NCBI RefSeq assembly: GCF_024518675.1
Contig: NZ_JANIGL010000002.1
Span: 496,001 to 560,000 of the forward strand
Source of the DNA: Pseudoalteromonas shioyasakiensis
GTDB taxonomy: Bacteria; Pseudomonadota; Gammaproteobacteria; Enterobacterales; Alteromonadaceae
Length of the DNA stretch: 64,000 bases
Reading direction: 5' to 3'
A program made the translations under genes and the position numbers. The notes under the pieces are model-generated. The model was not told where the DNA came from. It made no database searches and saw only the letters and a list, made by a program, of their open reading frames with translations. Each line of letters begins with the position of its first letter. Position 1 is the stretch's first letter. Shown piece by piece: positions 1-9,032 of this stretch.

Positions 1-47
1 TCTAGTTATTACTTGTTATTCATATCTTAGCCATTGTTTACAAATAC

Positions 48-75
48 TCTGACTGAGGCATGAATGAAAAGTTCA
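48..75 (-). promoter_or_regulatory. Sigma-E-like promoter pointing left, probably for rpoE outside the window
   Basis: On the minus strand TGAACTT (75 to 69) is followed after exactly 16 bases by TCAGA (52 to 48). This resembles the sigma-E consensus GGAACTT-N16-TCTGA. In many gammaproteobacteria rpoE lies divergent from nadB and is autoregulated by sigma-E, so the promoter probably drives an rpoE gene beyond the left edge. The rest of 1-248 is AT-rich and shows no gene. The match is by eye and the target gene is inferred. Confidence 0.5.
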
Positions 76-248
76 TTTAATATTATTTTTTTATAAAAAA
101 GCGTGTAAATAAATATCTAAAAGTTGAAAATCACTAATAGTGTAGTGTAAAAATATGATACATATACGCTTATCACAATAATATTGATTGCTCGTACCAA
201 TTACTTTAATTAGTATCCTAGAGCATTGTAACCGCAAAGACCACGGAC

Positions 249-1859
249 ATGAACCAAAATAAACACCACACCACAGATGTTGCTATAATTGGTAGCGGCG
301 CTGCTGGACTTTCTTTGGCACTTTCATTAGCTAATCATTGTAAAGTTACTGTAATTAGTAAAGGTGAATTAAAAGAAGGTTCCACTCTTTATGCGCAAGG
401 CGGCATTGCAGCCGTGTTCGACAAAAAGAATGACAGCATTGAATCCCATGTGCAGGATACCCTAGATGCCGGTGGTGGTTTATGCGACCGTGAAGTCGTG
501 CATTATACTGCAAGCAATGCGCCCGAGTGTTTAAATTGGCTTATTGAACAAGGCGTGCCATTTGATATGGAGTTTGATAGCAAAGGTAAAGAGCGCTTTC
601 ATTTAACCCGTGAAGGCGGACATAGCCACCGCCGTATTTTGCATGCAGCAGATGCAACCGGGCGTGCTGTGCAAACAACCTTGATCAGCCAAGTACAAGC
701 TCACCCTGACATCACTTTACTTGAGCAATACAATGCTATTGACTTAATTGGGGATAAAAAACTAGGTAAATCTGGATCTCATATCCATGGCATCTATATG
801 TGGAACCGCCGAGAAAAACGGGTTGAAACCATTGCTGCTAAATTTGTTGCTTTAGCGACTGGTGGCGCGAGTAAAGTATACCTTTACACGTCAAATCCCG
901 ATGTTTCCAGTGGCGATGGCATAGCCATGGCGTGGCGTGCCGGCTGTAAAGTTGCGAACATGGAGTTTAACCAGTTTCACCCAACCAGCTTATACCATCC
1001 GGAATTGCAGAACTTTCTGATCACAGAAGCCATGCGTGGCGAAGGTGCCTATTTAAAACGCCCTGACGGCACCCGCTTTATGAAAGACTTTGATGAGCGC
1101 GAAGAACTTGCACCCCGCGATATAGTAGCCCGCGCAATCGACTTTGAAATGAAACGCCTCGGTGCAAACTGTGTTTATTTAGATATAAGCCATAAAGATA
1201 AAGATTTTATCATTGAGCATTTCCCGACCATTTACGCAAAGTGTTTAAGTGTTGGTTTAGACATTACTAAAGAGCCAATACCTGTCGTGCCTGCCGCTCA
1301 CTATACTTGTGGCGGGGTAATGACCGACTTTAATGGAAAAACCGATTTAGACAATCTATACGCGGTAGGTGAAGTTGCTTACACAGGTTTACATGGCGCA
1401 AACCGAATGGCGAGTAACTCATTGCTTGAGTGTATTGTATTTGCTCACGCAGCAGCAAAAGATATTCTTGCAAAACTTGCTAGTAGCCCGCCACAACAAA
1501 TTTTACCCCAGTGGGATGAAAGCCGTGTCACTAACTCAGATGAAGAAGTTGTTATAACGCATAACTGGCATGAATTACGCTTATTTATGTGGGATTATGT
1601 AGGGATTGTTCGCTCAACAAAGCGTTTAGAGCGAGCATTACATCGTGTTGAATTATTACAACAAGAGATTCACGATTATTATGCCAACTTTAGAGTGACG
1701 AATAATTTACTCGAGTTACGTAATTTAGTACAAGTTGCGGAGTTAATCATACGTAGCGCGATGGAGCGAAAAGAAAGCCGAGGCCTGCATTACACCATTG
1801 ATTACCCAGCGCAAAATGACAACCCTAAGCCAACTATACTAACCCCTACTAACGCTTAG
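249..1859 (+). CDS. nadB: L-aspartate oxidase
   Basis: Catalyses FAD-dependent oxidation of L-aspartate to iminoaspartate, the first step of de novo NAD synthesis, in the cytoplasm with NadA as partner. The 536-residue length is typical. An N-terminal FAD-binding GSGAAG lies at residues 15-20, followed by an [10 protein letters not shown] segment, an [12 protein letters not shown] motif near 118-129 whose Glu122 corresponds to the active-site Glu of E. coli NadB, then PAAHYTCGG and [16 protein letters not shown] in the flavin and substrate regions. Similarity to E. coli NadB runs end to end. The ATG at 249 gives the expected N-terminus. Its stop overlaps the tail of the convergent ygfX gene by 11 bases. 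The gene stands alone on this strand; the gene to the left is probably rpoE. Confidence 0.97.
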   Translation: MNQNKHHTTDVAIIGSGAAGLSLALSLANHCKVTVISKGELKEGSTLYAQGGIAAVFDKKNDSIESHVQDTLDAGGGLCDREVVHYTASNAPECLNWLIEQGVPFDMEFDSKGKERFHLTREGGHSHRRILHAADATGRAVQTTLISQVQAHPDITLLEQYNAIDLIGDKKLGKSGSHIHGIYMWNRREKRVETIAAKFVALATGGASKVYLYTSNPDVSSGDGIAMAWRAGCKVANMEFNQFHPTSLYHPELQNFLITEAMRGEGAYLKRPDGTRFMKDFDEREELAPRDIVARAIDFEMKRLGANCVYLDISHKDKDFIIEHFPTIYAKCLSVGLDITKEPIPVVPAAHYTCGGVMTDFNGKTDLDNLYAVGEVAYTGLHGANRMASNSLLECIVFAHAAAKDILAKLASSPPQQILPQWDESRVTNSDEEVVITHNWHELRLFMWDYVGIVRSTKRLERALHRVELLQQEIHDYYANFRVTNNLLELRNLVQVAELIIRSAMERKESRGLHYTIDYPAQNDNPKPTILTPTNA

Positions 1860-2253
1860 CGCTTGCCAATACTGCCCGCTTTAACCTAATAAAGCTTTCT
1901 TCATCAAGCCCATTGGCATTTATTATAAGCCACTGGGCTTGGCTAAAACCTATAAGGTTTAACCAAATACAGTGTTGATAAGCTCGGCTGCGACTACTTA
2001 TCATCCCATTTATTTCCTGCTCAGCATTAATAAAGTGACAGTTTGTGCCGTCAAGCACAAATGTGCCTTGTAGTGGGTGTGCGCGCCTAAACCAGCGCCA
2101 GCACAAATAGCCAGTCATACCTGTAAAGAGGATACAAAGAAACTGCATAAAGGAAGTGCTAAGGAAGGGGGTAAAGCAAACTACAAACAAGCTAAAACAG
2201 ACCACTAAAGGAGTGTGATCTGCTTTGTTATCCGTTAGCCTAAATCTATACAC
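1849..2253 (-). CDS. ygfX: YgfX/CptA-like membrane protein
   Basis: A 134-residue protein with two adjacent hydrophobic helices in the first half (about residues 17-33 and 36-53) and a soluble C-terminal half, the layout of the YgfX/CptA family. In E. coli this protein is encoded next to sdhE (ygfY) and was described both as a toxin acting on cytoskeletal proteins and as a membrane partner of SdhE. Sequence conservation is weak, so the call rests mainly on position, size and topology. It starts with GTG at 2253, inside the last codons of sdhE (8-base overlap), so the two are translationally coupled. Its 3' end overlaps the convergent nadB by 11 bases. Confidence 0.75.
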   Translation of the reverse strand: MYRFRLTDNKADHTPLVVCFSLFVVCFTPFLSTSFMQFLCILFTGMTGYLCWRWFRRAHPLQGTFVLDGTNCHFINAEQEINGMISSRSRAYQHCIWLNLIGFSQAQWLIINANGLDEESFIRLKRAVLASAKR

Positions 2254-2497
2254 GAACTCGGTCTAAAATTAGCTTAACCATTTGCCTAAGCTCAGGGTCT
2301 TGGCACTCTTGATGGCCCATAAACCACGCAAACAAGTCAGGGTCATCTGCTTCTAATAAACGCTGAAAGACTGCTTGTTGTTGTGCTGATAATGAGTCAA
2401 ACGCTTCTTCAACAAATGGCATAAACAATACATCAAGCTCTAACATACCACGACGACATGCCCAACGAATACGTGCTTTACTATGAATTTCAGTCAT
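2246..2497 (-). CDS. sdhE: FAD assembly factor SdhE
   Basis: A small cytoplasmic protein of 83 residues that promotes covalent flavinylation of succinate dehydrogenase (SdhA) and fumarate reductase. It carries the family hallmark RRGMLELD (residues 15-22, the RGxxE motif that contacts the flavoprotein) and the pattern LLExDDPDLFxWxMGH in the middle, closely matching E. coli YgfY/SdhE. The ATG at 2497 is preceded by GAGG seven bases upstream. It is the first gene of a two-gene operon with ygfX. The older antitoxin assignment (CptB) rests on this same gene pair; the flavinylation role is better supported for the family. Confidence 0.95.
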   Translation of the reverse strand: MTEIHSKARIRWACRRGMLELDVLFMPFVEEAFDSLSAQQQAVFQRLLEADDPDLFAWFMGHQECQDPELRQMVKLILDRVRV

Positions 2498-2670
2498 TTT
2501 CTACCTCGTACTAAGTTGCCGTTGAGTTTACCAAATTGCCTGTGAATAAACAGCTATAAATAGCGTATTAAATTATTTTCAAGGTGCCGACATATCATTT
2601 GCTTGCATCTATACCCATAGCATCAACTACGTTATCATAAGCATCTCAATTTCTCGCAAAGAAGGTTTTT

Positions 2671-3582
2671 ATGTCAACTGTATATGCATGTCCTTTATCA
2701 CATAAGCTGATCAGTATAAGTGGTGTTGATAAACTCGCTTACCTTCATGGCCAAATTACACAGGATTTAAATCTGCTCAAACACGACAACTTTTTGTGGG
2801 CAGGTCACTGTAATGCGAAAGGAAAGCTTTGGAGTGTCGCTAAGTTATTTTCTCATCAAGATAGTTACTATCTTGCGGCCACAGCACATGAAGTAGAGCA
2901 ATCTTTAGCTGAATTAAAAAAGTATGCAGTCTTTTCTAAAGTCGAGATCCAGCAATCACCTTTACAGTTAGTCGGCATATTAGGCGACGACCTAACAACA
3001 GTACAAAACAAGCTAGGAATTAAATTTGTAGAACCAGCAACAGCCTGTGACTTTAGCGGTGGTAAAGCACTAAAATTAGCTAAAGATCGTATTTTATTAA
3101 TGGTCGATAGCGATTTCTCTTTACCTGAAAGTATTACTTGCTTAGACGATGATGCCCTTTGGCAACAGCATGCAATTTTAGCCGGTGAGCCAGCACTTAA
3201 CCAAGCCGCAATTGGTGAGTACGTGCCGCAAATGGTCAATTTGCACGCCATTGGCGGTATTAGCTTTCGCAAAGGCTGCTATACAGGACAAGAAACCGTC
3301 GCTCGCATGAAATATCTAGGTAAAAATAAGCGTGCTATGTTTATTGTCTCAGGTCCAAGCGAAGGTCCCTTTGATGAGCTTGATTTAGAAACTCAAGTGG
3401 GTGACAACTGGCGCCGCGCTGGAAAATTAATTAGCCAAGCCTACAATAAACAATCGAAGACTTTTTATGGCCTTGTTGTGTTGCCAAACGACAGTGAACC
3501 TAGTCAATCACTACGTGTAAAACATGAACCGCAGGTAGAGCTCGCAATTCAACCTCTACCCTACTCTCTAGAAGACGAATAA
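2671..3582 (+). CDS. ygfZ: Folate-binding protein YgfZ
   Basis: A tRNA-modifying GTP/folate-binding protein related to the GcvT aminomethyltransferase fold; it supports assembly or repair of iron-sulphur enzymes such as MiaB. The diagnostic KGCYTGQE motif with the conserved cysteine lies at residues 201-208 and is followed by RMKYLG. Length (303 residues) is normal for proteobacterial YgfZ (about 325). Its position just across a short gap from the divergent sdhE-ygfX pair is the classic gammaproteobacterial order. An AAGAAGG ribosome site precedes the ATG at 2671. A SlyD-like gene follows closely in the same direction and is likely co-transcribed. Confidence 0.95.
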   Translation: MSTVYACPLSHKLISISGVDKLAYLHGQITQDLNLLKHDNFLWAGHCNAKGKLWSVAKLFSHQDSYYLAATAHEVEQSLAELKKYAVFSKVEIQQSPLQLVGILGDDLTTVQNKLGIKFVEPATACDFSGGKALKLAKDRILLMVDSDFSLPESITCLDDDALWQQHAILAGEPALNQAAIGEYVPQMVNLHAIGGISFRKGCYTGQETVARMKYLGKNKRAMFIVSGPSEGPFDELDLETQVGDNWRRAGKLISQAYNKQSKTFYGLVVLPNDSEPSQSLRVKHEPQVELAIQPLPYSLEDE

Positions 3583-3594
3583 ATAGGAATGACT

Positions 3595-4080
3595 ATGATC
3601 ATTGCACCAAACAAAGTGGTAAAAATGCATTATTCTGTAACGGATAGTGACAACAACTCAATTGATAATTCATTTGATGGCGAGCCACTCATTTTTATTG
3701 TTGGTACAGGTTATTTAATACCAGGCCTAGAAGATGCACTACAAGGTAAGCAAGCTGGTGACACGCTAAGTGTTACTGTTGAACCTGAAAACGGTTATGG
3801 CGAACGTCACGATGAATTAATGCAAGCTGTGCCTAAATCGATGTTTGAAGGTATGGAAATTGAAGTAGGTATGCAATTTCGAGCAACCACTGATGACGGC
3901 GACCAGTCAGTTATGATCATCGATATCCAAGATGAAGAAGTTATCGTCGACGGTAATAACCCACTTGCAGGCATTACGCTAAAATTTGACGTAGAGGTTC
4001 TTGAAGTACGTGACGCAACAGCTGATGAATTAGCCCACGGCCATGTCCATGGTGAAGGTGGCTGCGGTCACGAGCATTAA
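3595..4080 (+). CDS. slyD: SlyD-type FKBP peptidyl-prolyl isomerase
   Basis: A cytoplasmic peptidyl-prolyl cis-trans isomerase and chaperone. The FKBP core includes VVKMHYSVTD, GTGYLIPGLEDALxGKxxGD and ENGYGER; an insert-in-flap domain follows (VPKSMFEGMEIEVGMQF to DGNNPLAG), the arrangement of SlyD. The C-terminus HGHVHGEGGCGHEH is a metal-binding tail, shorter than in E. coli SlyD. I place the start at the second ATG (3595) because AGGA abuts the first ATG (3589) and sits at a workable six bases from the second. It follows ygfZ by about ten bases and ends at a strong terminator. A plain SlpA-type FKBP is less likely because of the histidine tail. Confidence 0.88.
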   Translation: MIIAPNKVVKMHYSVTDSDNNSIDNSFDGEPLIFIVGTGYLIPGLEDALQGKQAGDTLSVTVEPENGYGERHDELMQAVPKSMFEGMEIEVGMQFRATTDDGDQSVMIIDIQDEEVIVDGNNPLAGITLKFDVEVLEVRDATADELAHGHVHGEGGCGHEH

Positions 4081-4098
4081 TCATTGTGATTAACATAT

Positions 4099-4124
4099 AA
4101 AAAAAGCGCCTCGGCGCTTTTTTT
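4099..4124. terminator. Bidirectional intrinsic terminator
   Basis: A run of seven A, the stem AGCGCC / GGCGCT with a minimal CTCG-type loop, and a run of seven T. It lies between the convergent slyD-like gene (ending 4080) and the membrane protein gene ending at 4135, so it can serve both strands. Confidence 0.88.
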
Positions 4125-4134
4125 ATGGCTAACT

Positions 4135-4584
4135 CTAAGCAGTCTCAACTGCTGCTGACGGACAAATTTTACCATCGAGCGCGCTAAGTAACCCCGCTTG
4201 ATCATTAGTACCTAAGCGATACTGGCTACCATCTTTCATCGTTAGCTGCACCGCACTAAACCCAGACACAGTATAAACCCAGCCATCATGAGTGATACGT
4301 AAGCCAATACCATGGCGAAAAGAATTCTCAACAGGTTTTGCTTCTACAATATCTGCAAGCATTAACGTTTGGCCAAATAAACCCGGACCAAAGCCCCAAC
4401 CAATAGTCTCATTATCAACTTTAATGGTTAAACCGTGGAAAATAAAACCCACTAAAACAAGTATCCCAGCAAATACCATTAATGGCATATCTGCGCCAAT
4501 TAAATACCATGCAAGGCCGACAAAACTGCCAATCCAAGCCAAGATCACAAAAATAAATAAAGCGTACTGCTTATGTTGATACAT
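4135..4584 (-). CDS. Small membrane protein of unknown function
   Basis: A 149-residue protein with two membrane helices in its first third (about residues 8-27 and 34-52) followed by a soluble beta-rich domain that contains LRITHDGWVYTVSGFSAVQL and MKDGSQYRLGTNDQ. That tail resembles bacterial PH-like domains that follow two TM helices, but this is a shape comparison, not a recognised family match. It lies 17 bases downstream of the DUF481 outer-membrane protein gene on the same strand and is probably co-transcribed with it. It ends at the shared terminator near 4110. No function is assigned. Confidence 0.7.
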   Translation of the reverse strand: MYQHKQYALFIFVILAWIGSFVGLAWYLIGADMPLMVFAGILVLVGFIFHGLTIKVDNETIGWGFGPGLFGQTLMLADIVEAKPVENSFRHGIGLRITHDGWVYTVSGFSAVQLTMKDGSQYRLGTNDQAGLLSALDGKICPSAAVETA

Positions 4585-4601
4585 AAAAATCTCTACAGAG
4601 G

Positions 4602-5417
4602 TTAAAAACTATATACAAAAGTCGCGCTCAGCTCAGAGTCATACTTCAGCTTGTCGTCTTCTGGCTTTGAATTATATCGATATAGGTAGGCAAACTTTAA
4701 TGATACAGCCCCCATAACTTGGCTGATCAACGATGTTTCTGACTTTAGCCGCGAATTTAATCCTGATAATGATTGTTCTATACTGACATCTTGATTAAAC
4801 CGTGTACGCTTTGACACGGTACGCTCCCACTGTAAAGCAACTCGCAATAAATAACCCGTTTTAGTGGCATCTTCATCCATTTCTAGCACAGTATCATCAT
4901 CCGCAACTGAGCGGTATAAGCCTGGTCCTATATCAAAATCCACTTGATTTTTTACACCTTGATACAAGCGATTACCATAACCTGTGGCAAGTGTACTTTT
5001 AAACGCTAGGCCGCTAAATTCATCATTTTCATAATCACCATAGACAAAGAAGGAGGCATTCTTAACACCCACTTTATAGTTTCCCTGTGCTGATATAAAT
5101 ATACGGTTAGCAGAGACTTCATCATCGCCTGTTGTGTCATTGCGATCACGTTTATAAAGCGTATCGATTTTAAATTGGTTTCGCCAACTTTCTAAATCTT
5201 GATATAAGTTCCCTCTAAGCTTAAAACTCGTTGAGGTTGTATTACCACGGCTAACGATAAAACCAAACTCGGTGTCACCATAGAGCATTTCACCTTGGTG
5301 AATTTTATGGATTTCTTCTTCGGAAAGCTGACCATACTCATGAAAGTCTTCAAACGGGTCAACCGACCAACTTTTGTAGCTTATAAACAAGCACAAAAAC
5401 AGTAAAAAACGCTTCAC
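4602..5417 (-). CDS. DUF481 (YdiY-like) outer-membrane protein
   Basis: A 271-residue exported protein with a signal peptide (KRFLLFLCLFISYKSWS) and a beta-barrel-like body. It begins GDTEFGFIVSRGNTTSTSFKLRG, the entry to the DUF481 family whose E. coli member YdiY is an acid- or salt-induced outer-membrane protein. Alternating aromatic strands run to a terminal SATFVYSF with C-terminal Phe, the signal recognised by the BAM machinery. The start is GTG (5417) with AGAGA upstream. It heads a likely two-gene unit with the small membrane protein downstream. The ligand or role of the barrel is unknown. Confidence 0.85.
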   Translation of the reverse strand: MKRFLLFLCLFISYKSWSVDPFEDFHEYGQLSEEEIHKIHQGEMLYGDTEFGFIVSRGNTTSTSFKLRGNLYQDLESWRNQFKIDTLYKRDRNDTTGDDEVSANRIFISAQGNYKVGVKNASFFVYGDYENDEFSGLAFKSTLATGYGNRLYQGVKNQVDFDIGPGLYRSVADDDTVLEMDEDATKTGYLLRVALQWERTVSKRTRFNQDVSIEQSLSGLNSRLKSETSLISQVMGAVSLKFAYLYRYNSKPEDDKLKYDSELSATFVYSF

Positions 5418-5477
5418 TGTTGGTTCTCTGGTTGATGGTAAATAATGTTAGTAAGGAACCCTAAACACTGCATTATT

Positions 5478-5798
5478 TTATTCGCTATCTTTCCATAGAA
5501 TATGACAAAACGGTGCGTCTTTATCGCGGCTTATTAGGATTTTAGCAAATAGTATATCTTGATTCTCAAACTCGAGCCCCACTAGCACTTGTAAAAAGTG
5601 CTCTGGTTCTATTTCTAATGCAACAAAGTCTTGCCATTGCTCATCAGGTTCACCTTCTTCAATAAAGCCAAGGTTTTCGCGATGCATATTAAAATCTTCA
5701 ATATCCTGCTCGGTTAAGTTATCTGGCGCTAACTCTAAAAAAATATCGTACGCTTGGTGCGTCACTTCTTCTTCGCTGTATAAACGTGGTCCTGTCAT
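5478..5798 (-). CDS. yciU: DUF440 / HI1450-like putative double-stranded-DNA mimic
   Basis: A small, strongly acidic protein of about 106 residues matching the DUF440 (UPF0263) family of E. coli YciU and Haemophilus HI1450: AYDIFLELAxDNL near the N-terminus, then an acidic stretch, then IEPEHFLQVLVGLE, FAKILISRDKD and a terminal FCHILWK. HI1450 was proposed from its charge distribution to mimic DNA and to bind HU; the cellular role is not settled. AAGGG lies nine bases before the ATG at 5798, so this start is preferred to upstream in-frame starts at 5804 and 5840. It is flanked on its 5' side by the RND operon terminator. Confidence 0.85.
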   Translation of the reverse strand: MTGPRLYSEEEVTHQAYDIFLELAPDNLTEQDIEDFNMHRENLGFIEEGEPDEQWQDFVALEIEPEHFLQVLVGLEFENQDILFAKILISRDKDAPFCHILWKDSE

Positions 5799-5860
5799 TG
5801 CCATCAACCCTTCAACATGATAATCCCCGTATAGTATCAAACCTCAGCAGATTTTTGACA

Positions 5861-5888
5861 AAAAAAAGCCAGGTTTCCCTGACTTTTT
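5861..5888 (-). terminator. Terminator of the RND efflux operon
   Basis: Read on the minus strand the hairpin is AGTCAGG-GAAA-CCTGGCT (one G-T wobble, GAAA tetraloop) followed by eight T. It lies just after the stop of the RND pump gene at 5905. The wobble forms only in the minus-strand RNA, which supports this direction. Confidence 0.85.
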
Positions 5889-5904
5889 TCTGCATTCTAT
5901 CTTT

Positions 5905-8900
5905 TTACGACTCAGGACTTGCTGTCCCTTTTACTTTTTCACGCATCGTTTGTACTAAACTATAAAATAGTGGCACTAACAAAGTACCAAAAATTGTTGC
6001 CGCTAACATACCTGCCAGCACTGTGATACCTAGCGATACCCGACTCGCAGCCCCTGCACCACTGGCAAACACTAAAGGAAGTACACCTAATACAAATGAA
6101 AATGCGGTCATCAGCACAGCCCGAAAACGCATTTTAGCGGCACTAAGTGCGGCTTCAAAAATGCTTTTCCCTGCAAACCGTTCTTCCATGGCAAACTCAA
6201 CGATCAGAATCGCCGTTTTAGTAGACATACCTATCAGTAACACTAAACCGACTTGAGCATATATGTTGTTCTCTAAACCAATTACATATAACGCTAGCAT
6301 GGCGCCAAACATCGCCAGCGGTATAGCCGCAATAACAGAAAAAGGAATCGTCCAGCTTTCATACTGTGCAACTAAAAATAAGTAGACAAAAATAACCGCT
6401 AAGCCAAAGAGGATTGGCGCCATGTTACCTGCTTCAATCTCTTGTTTTGATTGGCCTGCCCATTCAAACGTATATCCACTAGGCAATTGTCCCGCGAGTT
6501 CCTGCATTGCAGCTATCGCATCACCGCTTGAAAAACCTGCTGCGGCTTGACCACTGATACTAGCACTACGATACAAATTAAAGTGATTCAAAGTTGTTGG
6601 ACCAAGTATCGGCTCAAGCTTAGCTAATGTTGTTAATGGAACCATATCGCTTTGATCATTGCGGACAAAATAATGTTGTAAGTCAGCAGGGTCTTTGCGG
6701 AACTCACTTTCAGCCTGCATAATAACCTTGTATGTACGACTAAATTGATTAAAGTCATTAATATACAAAGAGCCTAACTGTGCTTGCAGGGTGATAAAGA
6801 TATCGCTAAGAGCAACGCCTTGCGCCTTTGCCTTATTACGGTCTATTTCTAAAAAATACTGTGGTACGTTGGCACGAAAGGTACTATATACATTGCTGAG
6901 CGTCGAATGCTGATTAGCTTCATAGACTAACCCATTAAGCACTTGTGCCAATTCAGTCGGATCACGTCCTTCACTGTCTTGTAACCTAAATTCAAACCCC
7001 GAACTTGTGCCAAGCCCTGGAATTGGCGGCGGGTTAAACACCATAATTTGGGCATCAGGCATTGCCCACATCTGTCCCATAAGGCGGCCTATCGTGGCTT
7101 TTAGCCCTAATTCAGCTGTTGTGCGCTCTTCCCAGTCCTTTAAAATAACAATACCTAACGCGTTATTTGACCCTGCTCCACCAATTAAAGAAAAGCCAGA
7201 CACAGCAATAAAATCAGTTGCTGAGGGTTCGTTTTTAACTATATCACCGATTTTTTTCATCACATTTTGCGTGCGTCCTGAAGCTGCGGCATCTGGTAAT
7301 TGCACATCAACAAATACAAAGCCCTGATCTTCAGCAGGTACAAACCCTGTCGGAACACTTTTCGCAAGCCATGCTGCAGCAACAAATAAGATGACCGCAA
7401 ATAAACTCATTCTCCCTGCACGCTTAAGAATAAAATGAATAACTTTGCTATAAACGGAAGTGGAACTAGTAATACCACGCTCAACGGGGGCGAGCCATTT
7501 AATCGGTTTCATTGCTTTTTCGTTTAATAGTAAAGCACAAAGAGCTGGACTTAATGTTAAAGCATTAACCGACGAAATAAGCACCGCAAATGAAATCGTC
7601 ACCGAAAACTGTTTATACAGCTCACCTGTGATCCCCGGCATAAAACCGACAGGAACAAATACAGCTAATAGTACCAGTGTCGTTGCAATAATAGGCCCTG
7701 TGACTTGCTCCATTGCTTTGGTTACTGCTTCTTTGATTGGTAGCTTTTCTTCTTTTAAAATTCGCTCCACATTTTCAATCACGATAATGGCATCATCAAC
7801 CACTATACCTATCGCTAATACCAAGCCAAACAGAGTAATCAAGTTAATTGAATAATCCATAGCCATCATAAAAGCAAAGGTACCGACTAAAGAAACCGGA
7901 ATTGCGATAGTAGGAATTAGCGTTGCGCGCCAGTTTTGTAGGAATAAAAACACCACTAATACTACTAACCCTACAGCTTGAAACAGGGTAACGACCACTT
8001 CTTCAATAGAGCGATTAATAAACTCGGTAGTATCATAAGGAATTGAATACTCAACACCGTCAGGGAGTTGCTTTGCAAGCTCTGCCATGGTTGCTTTTAC
8101 ATCATTGGCAACTTGCGTAGCGTTCGCATCTGTTAGCTGATAAATCACCACAAACGCCGTATCTTGCTGGTTTAATTCAGCCGTGGTGCTGTAATCTGCA
8201 GAGCCAAGCTCAATTCGCGCAATATCATTTAAACGCACAAAATTGCCGTCTTGATTAGCGCGAATAATAGTTTGCCCAAATTCAGCCGGGGTTTTTAACC
8301 GTCCTTTTGCTTGTATTGAATACTCGAACTGCTGGCTCGGCAAGGATGGCGCCGCACCTAATTTACCAGCCGCGACTATGGTATTTTGTTCTTGTAATGC
8401 GGCTTGAACCTCAGTCACAGTTAAGCCAAGAGATGCCATTTTATCTGGACGCAGCCATAATCGCATTGAATATGTCTGCTCCCCCATTACTTCAGCAGAT
8501 GCAACCCCTTCAATTCGTCCTAACGGCTCAGTTAAATAATTTGTGGCATAGTTACTAAGAAAGATAGCGTCAATGTTTTCTTGATTAGAGTAAAGGTTAA
8601 TCCCCAACAGCATTGAACTCGATTTTTTCTTAACAGAGACACCTTGACGCGTTACTTCATTTGGCAGGCCGGGTTCTGCTAACGCCACCCTATTTTGCAC
8701 ATTAACTTGGGCAATATCGGTATCTGTGCCCACTTTAAAATAAACTGTAATGTTCGCAGTACCATTATTAGTCGAGCTAGACTCTATATACATCATGTCT
8801 TCCACACCATTGACTTGCTCTTCAATGGGTCGGATCACTGACTCTTCAACTATTTGCGCACTTGCACCAGGGTAGACAGCGGTTATTTGTACTTGTGGCG

Positions 8901-9021
8901 GTGTTATTTCTGGATACATGTTTACTGGTAGTAAGCCCATGGAAATCAGACCCGCTAAGGTAATGACTATTGAGATCACTAAGGCAAATTTAGGCCGCGC
9001 GATAAACGTTTTACTTATCAT
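5905..9021 (-). CDS. RND multidrug efflux pump, HAE1 (AcrB/MexB) family
   Basis: Inner-membrane proton-driven transporter of the hydrophobe/amphiphile efflux family, 1038 residues, the usual length. It has the N-terminal TM helix (about 10-30), a first periplasmic porter domain, a TM bundle containing LFGLVLAIGIVVDDAIIVIENV with the proton-relay pair Asp409/Asp410 (equivalent to AcrB Asp407/408), a second periplasmic loop and a second TM bundle. The Gly-rich loop PIPGLGTSSGFEF is typical of AcrB-type pumps. It follows the adaptor gene by 11 bases. No outer-membrane factor is encoded here, so it presumably uses a TolC elsewhere. Substrates cannot be read from the sequence. Confidence 0.94.
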   Translation of the reverse strand: MISKTFIARPKFALVISIVITLAGLISMGLLPVNMYPEITPPQVQITAVYPGASAQIVEESVIRPIEEQVNGVEDMMYIESSSTNNGTANITVYFKVGTDTDIAQVNVQNRVALAEPGLPNEVTRQGVSVKKKSSSMLLGINLYSNQENIDAIFLSNYATNYLTEPLGRIEGVASAEVMGEQTYSMRLWLRPDKMASLGLTVTEVQAALQEQNTIVAAGKLGAAPSLPSQQFEYSIQAKGRLKTPAEFGQTIIRANQDGNFVRLNDIARIELGSADYSTTAELNQQDTAFVVIYQLTDANATQVANDVKATMAELAKQLPDGVEYSIPYDTTEFINRSIEEVVVTLFQAVGLVVLVVFLFLQNWRATLIPTIAIPVSLVGTFAFMMAMDYSINLITLFGLVLAIGIVVDDAIIVIENVERILKEEKLPIKEAVTKAMEQVTGPIIATTLVLLAVFVPVGFMPGITGELYKQFSVTISFAVLISSVNALTLSPALCALLLNEKAMKPIKWLAPVERGITSSTSVYSKVIHFILKRAGRMSLFAVILFVAAAWLAKSVPTGFVPAEDQGFVFVDVQLPDAAASGRTQNVMKKIGDIVKNEPSATDFIAVSGFSLIGGAGSNNALGIVILKDWEERTTAELGLKATIGRLMGQMWAMPDAQIMVFNPPPIPGLGTSSGFEFRLQDSEGRDPTELAQVLNGLVYEANQHSTLSNVYSTFRANVPQYFLEIDRNKAKAQGVALSDIFITLQAQLGSLYINDFNQFSRTYKVIMQAESEFRKDPADLQHYFVRNDQSDMVPLTTLAKLEPILGPTTLNHFNLYRSASISGQAAAGFSSGDAIAAMQELAGQLPSGYTFEWAGQSKQEIEAGNMAPILFGLAVIFVYLFLVAQYESWTIPFSVIAAIPLAMFGAMLALYVIGLENNIYAQVGLVLLIGMSTKTAILIVEFAMEERFAGKSIFEAALSAAKMRFRAVLMTAFSFVLGVLPLVFASGAGAASRVSLGITVLAGMLAATIFGTLLVPLFYSLVQTMREKVKGTASPES

Positions 9022-9032
9022 GAACGCTCCTA

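Noticed and set aside
1-248. Riboswitch or leader before nadB
   Set aside because: No conserved hairpin or known leader seen; a left-facing promoter explains the conserved-looking elements better.
2868-3272. Reading frame antisense to ygfZ
   Set aside because: It lies entirely inside ygfZ, lacks a ribosome site and has no family features.
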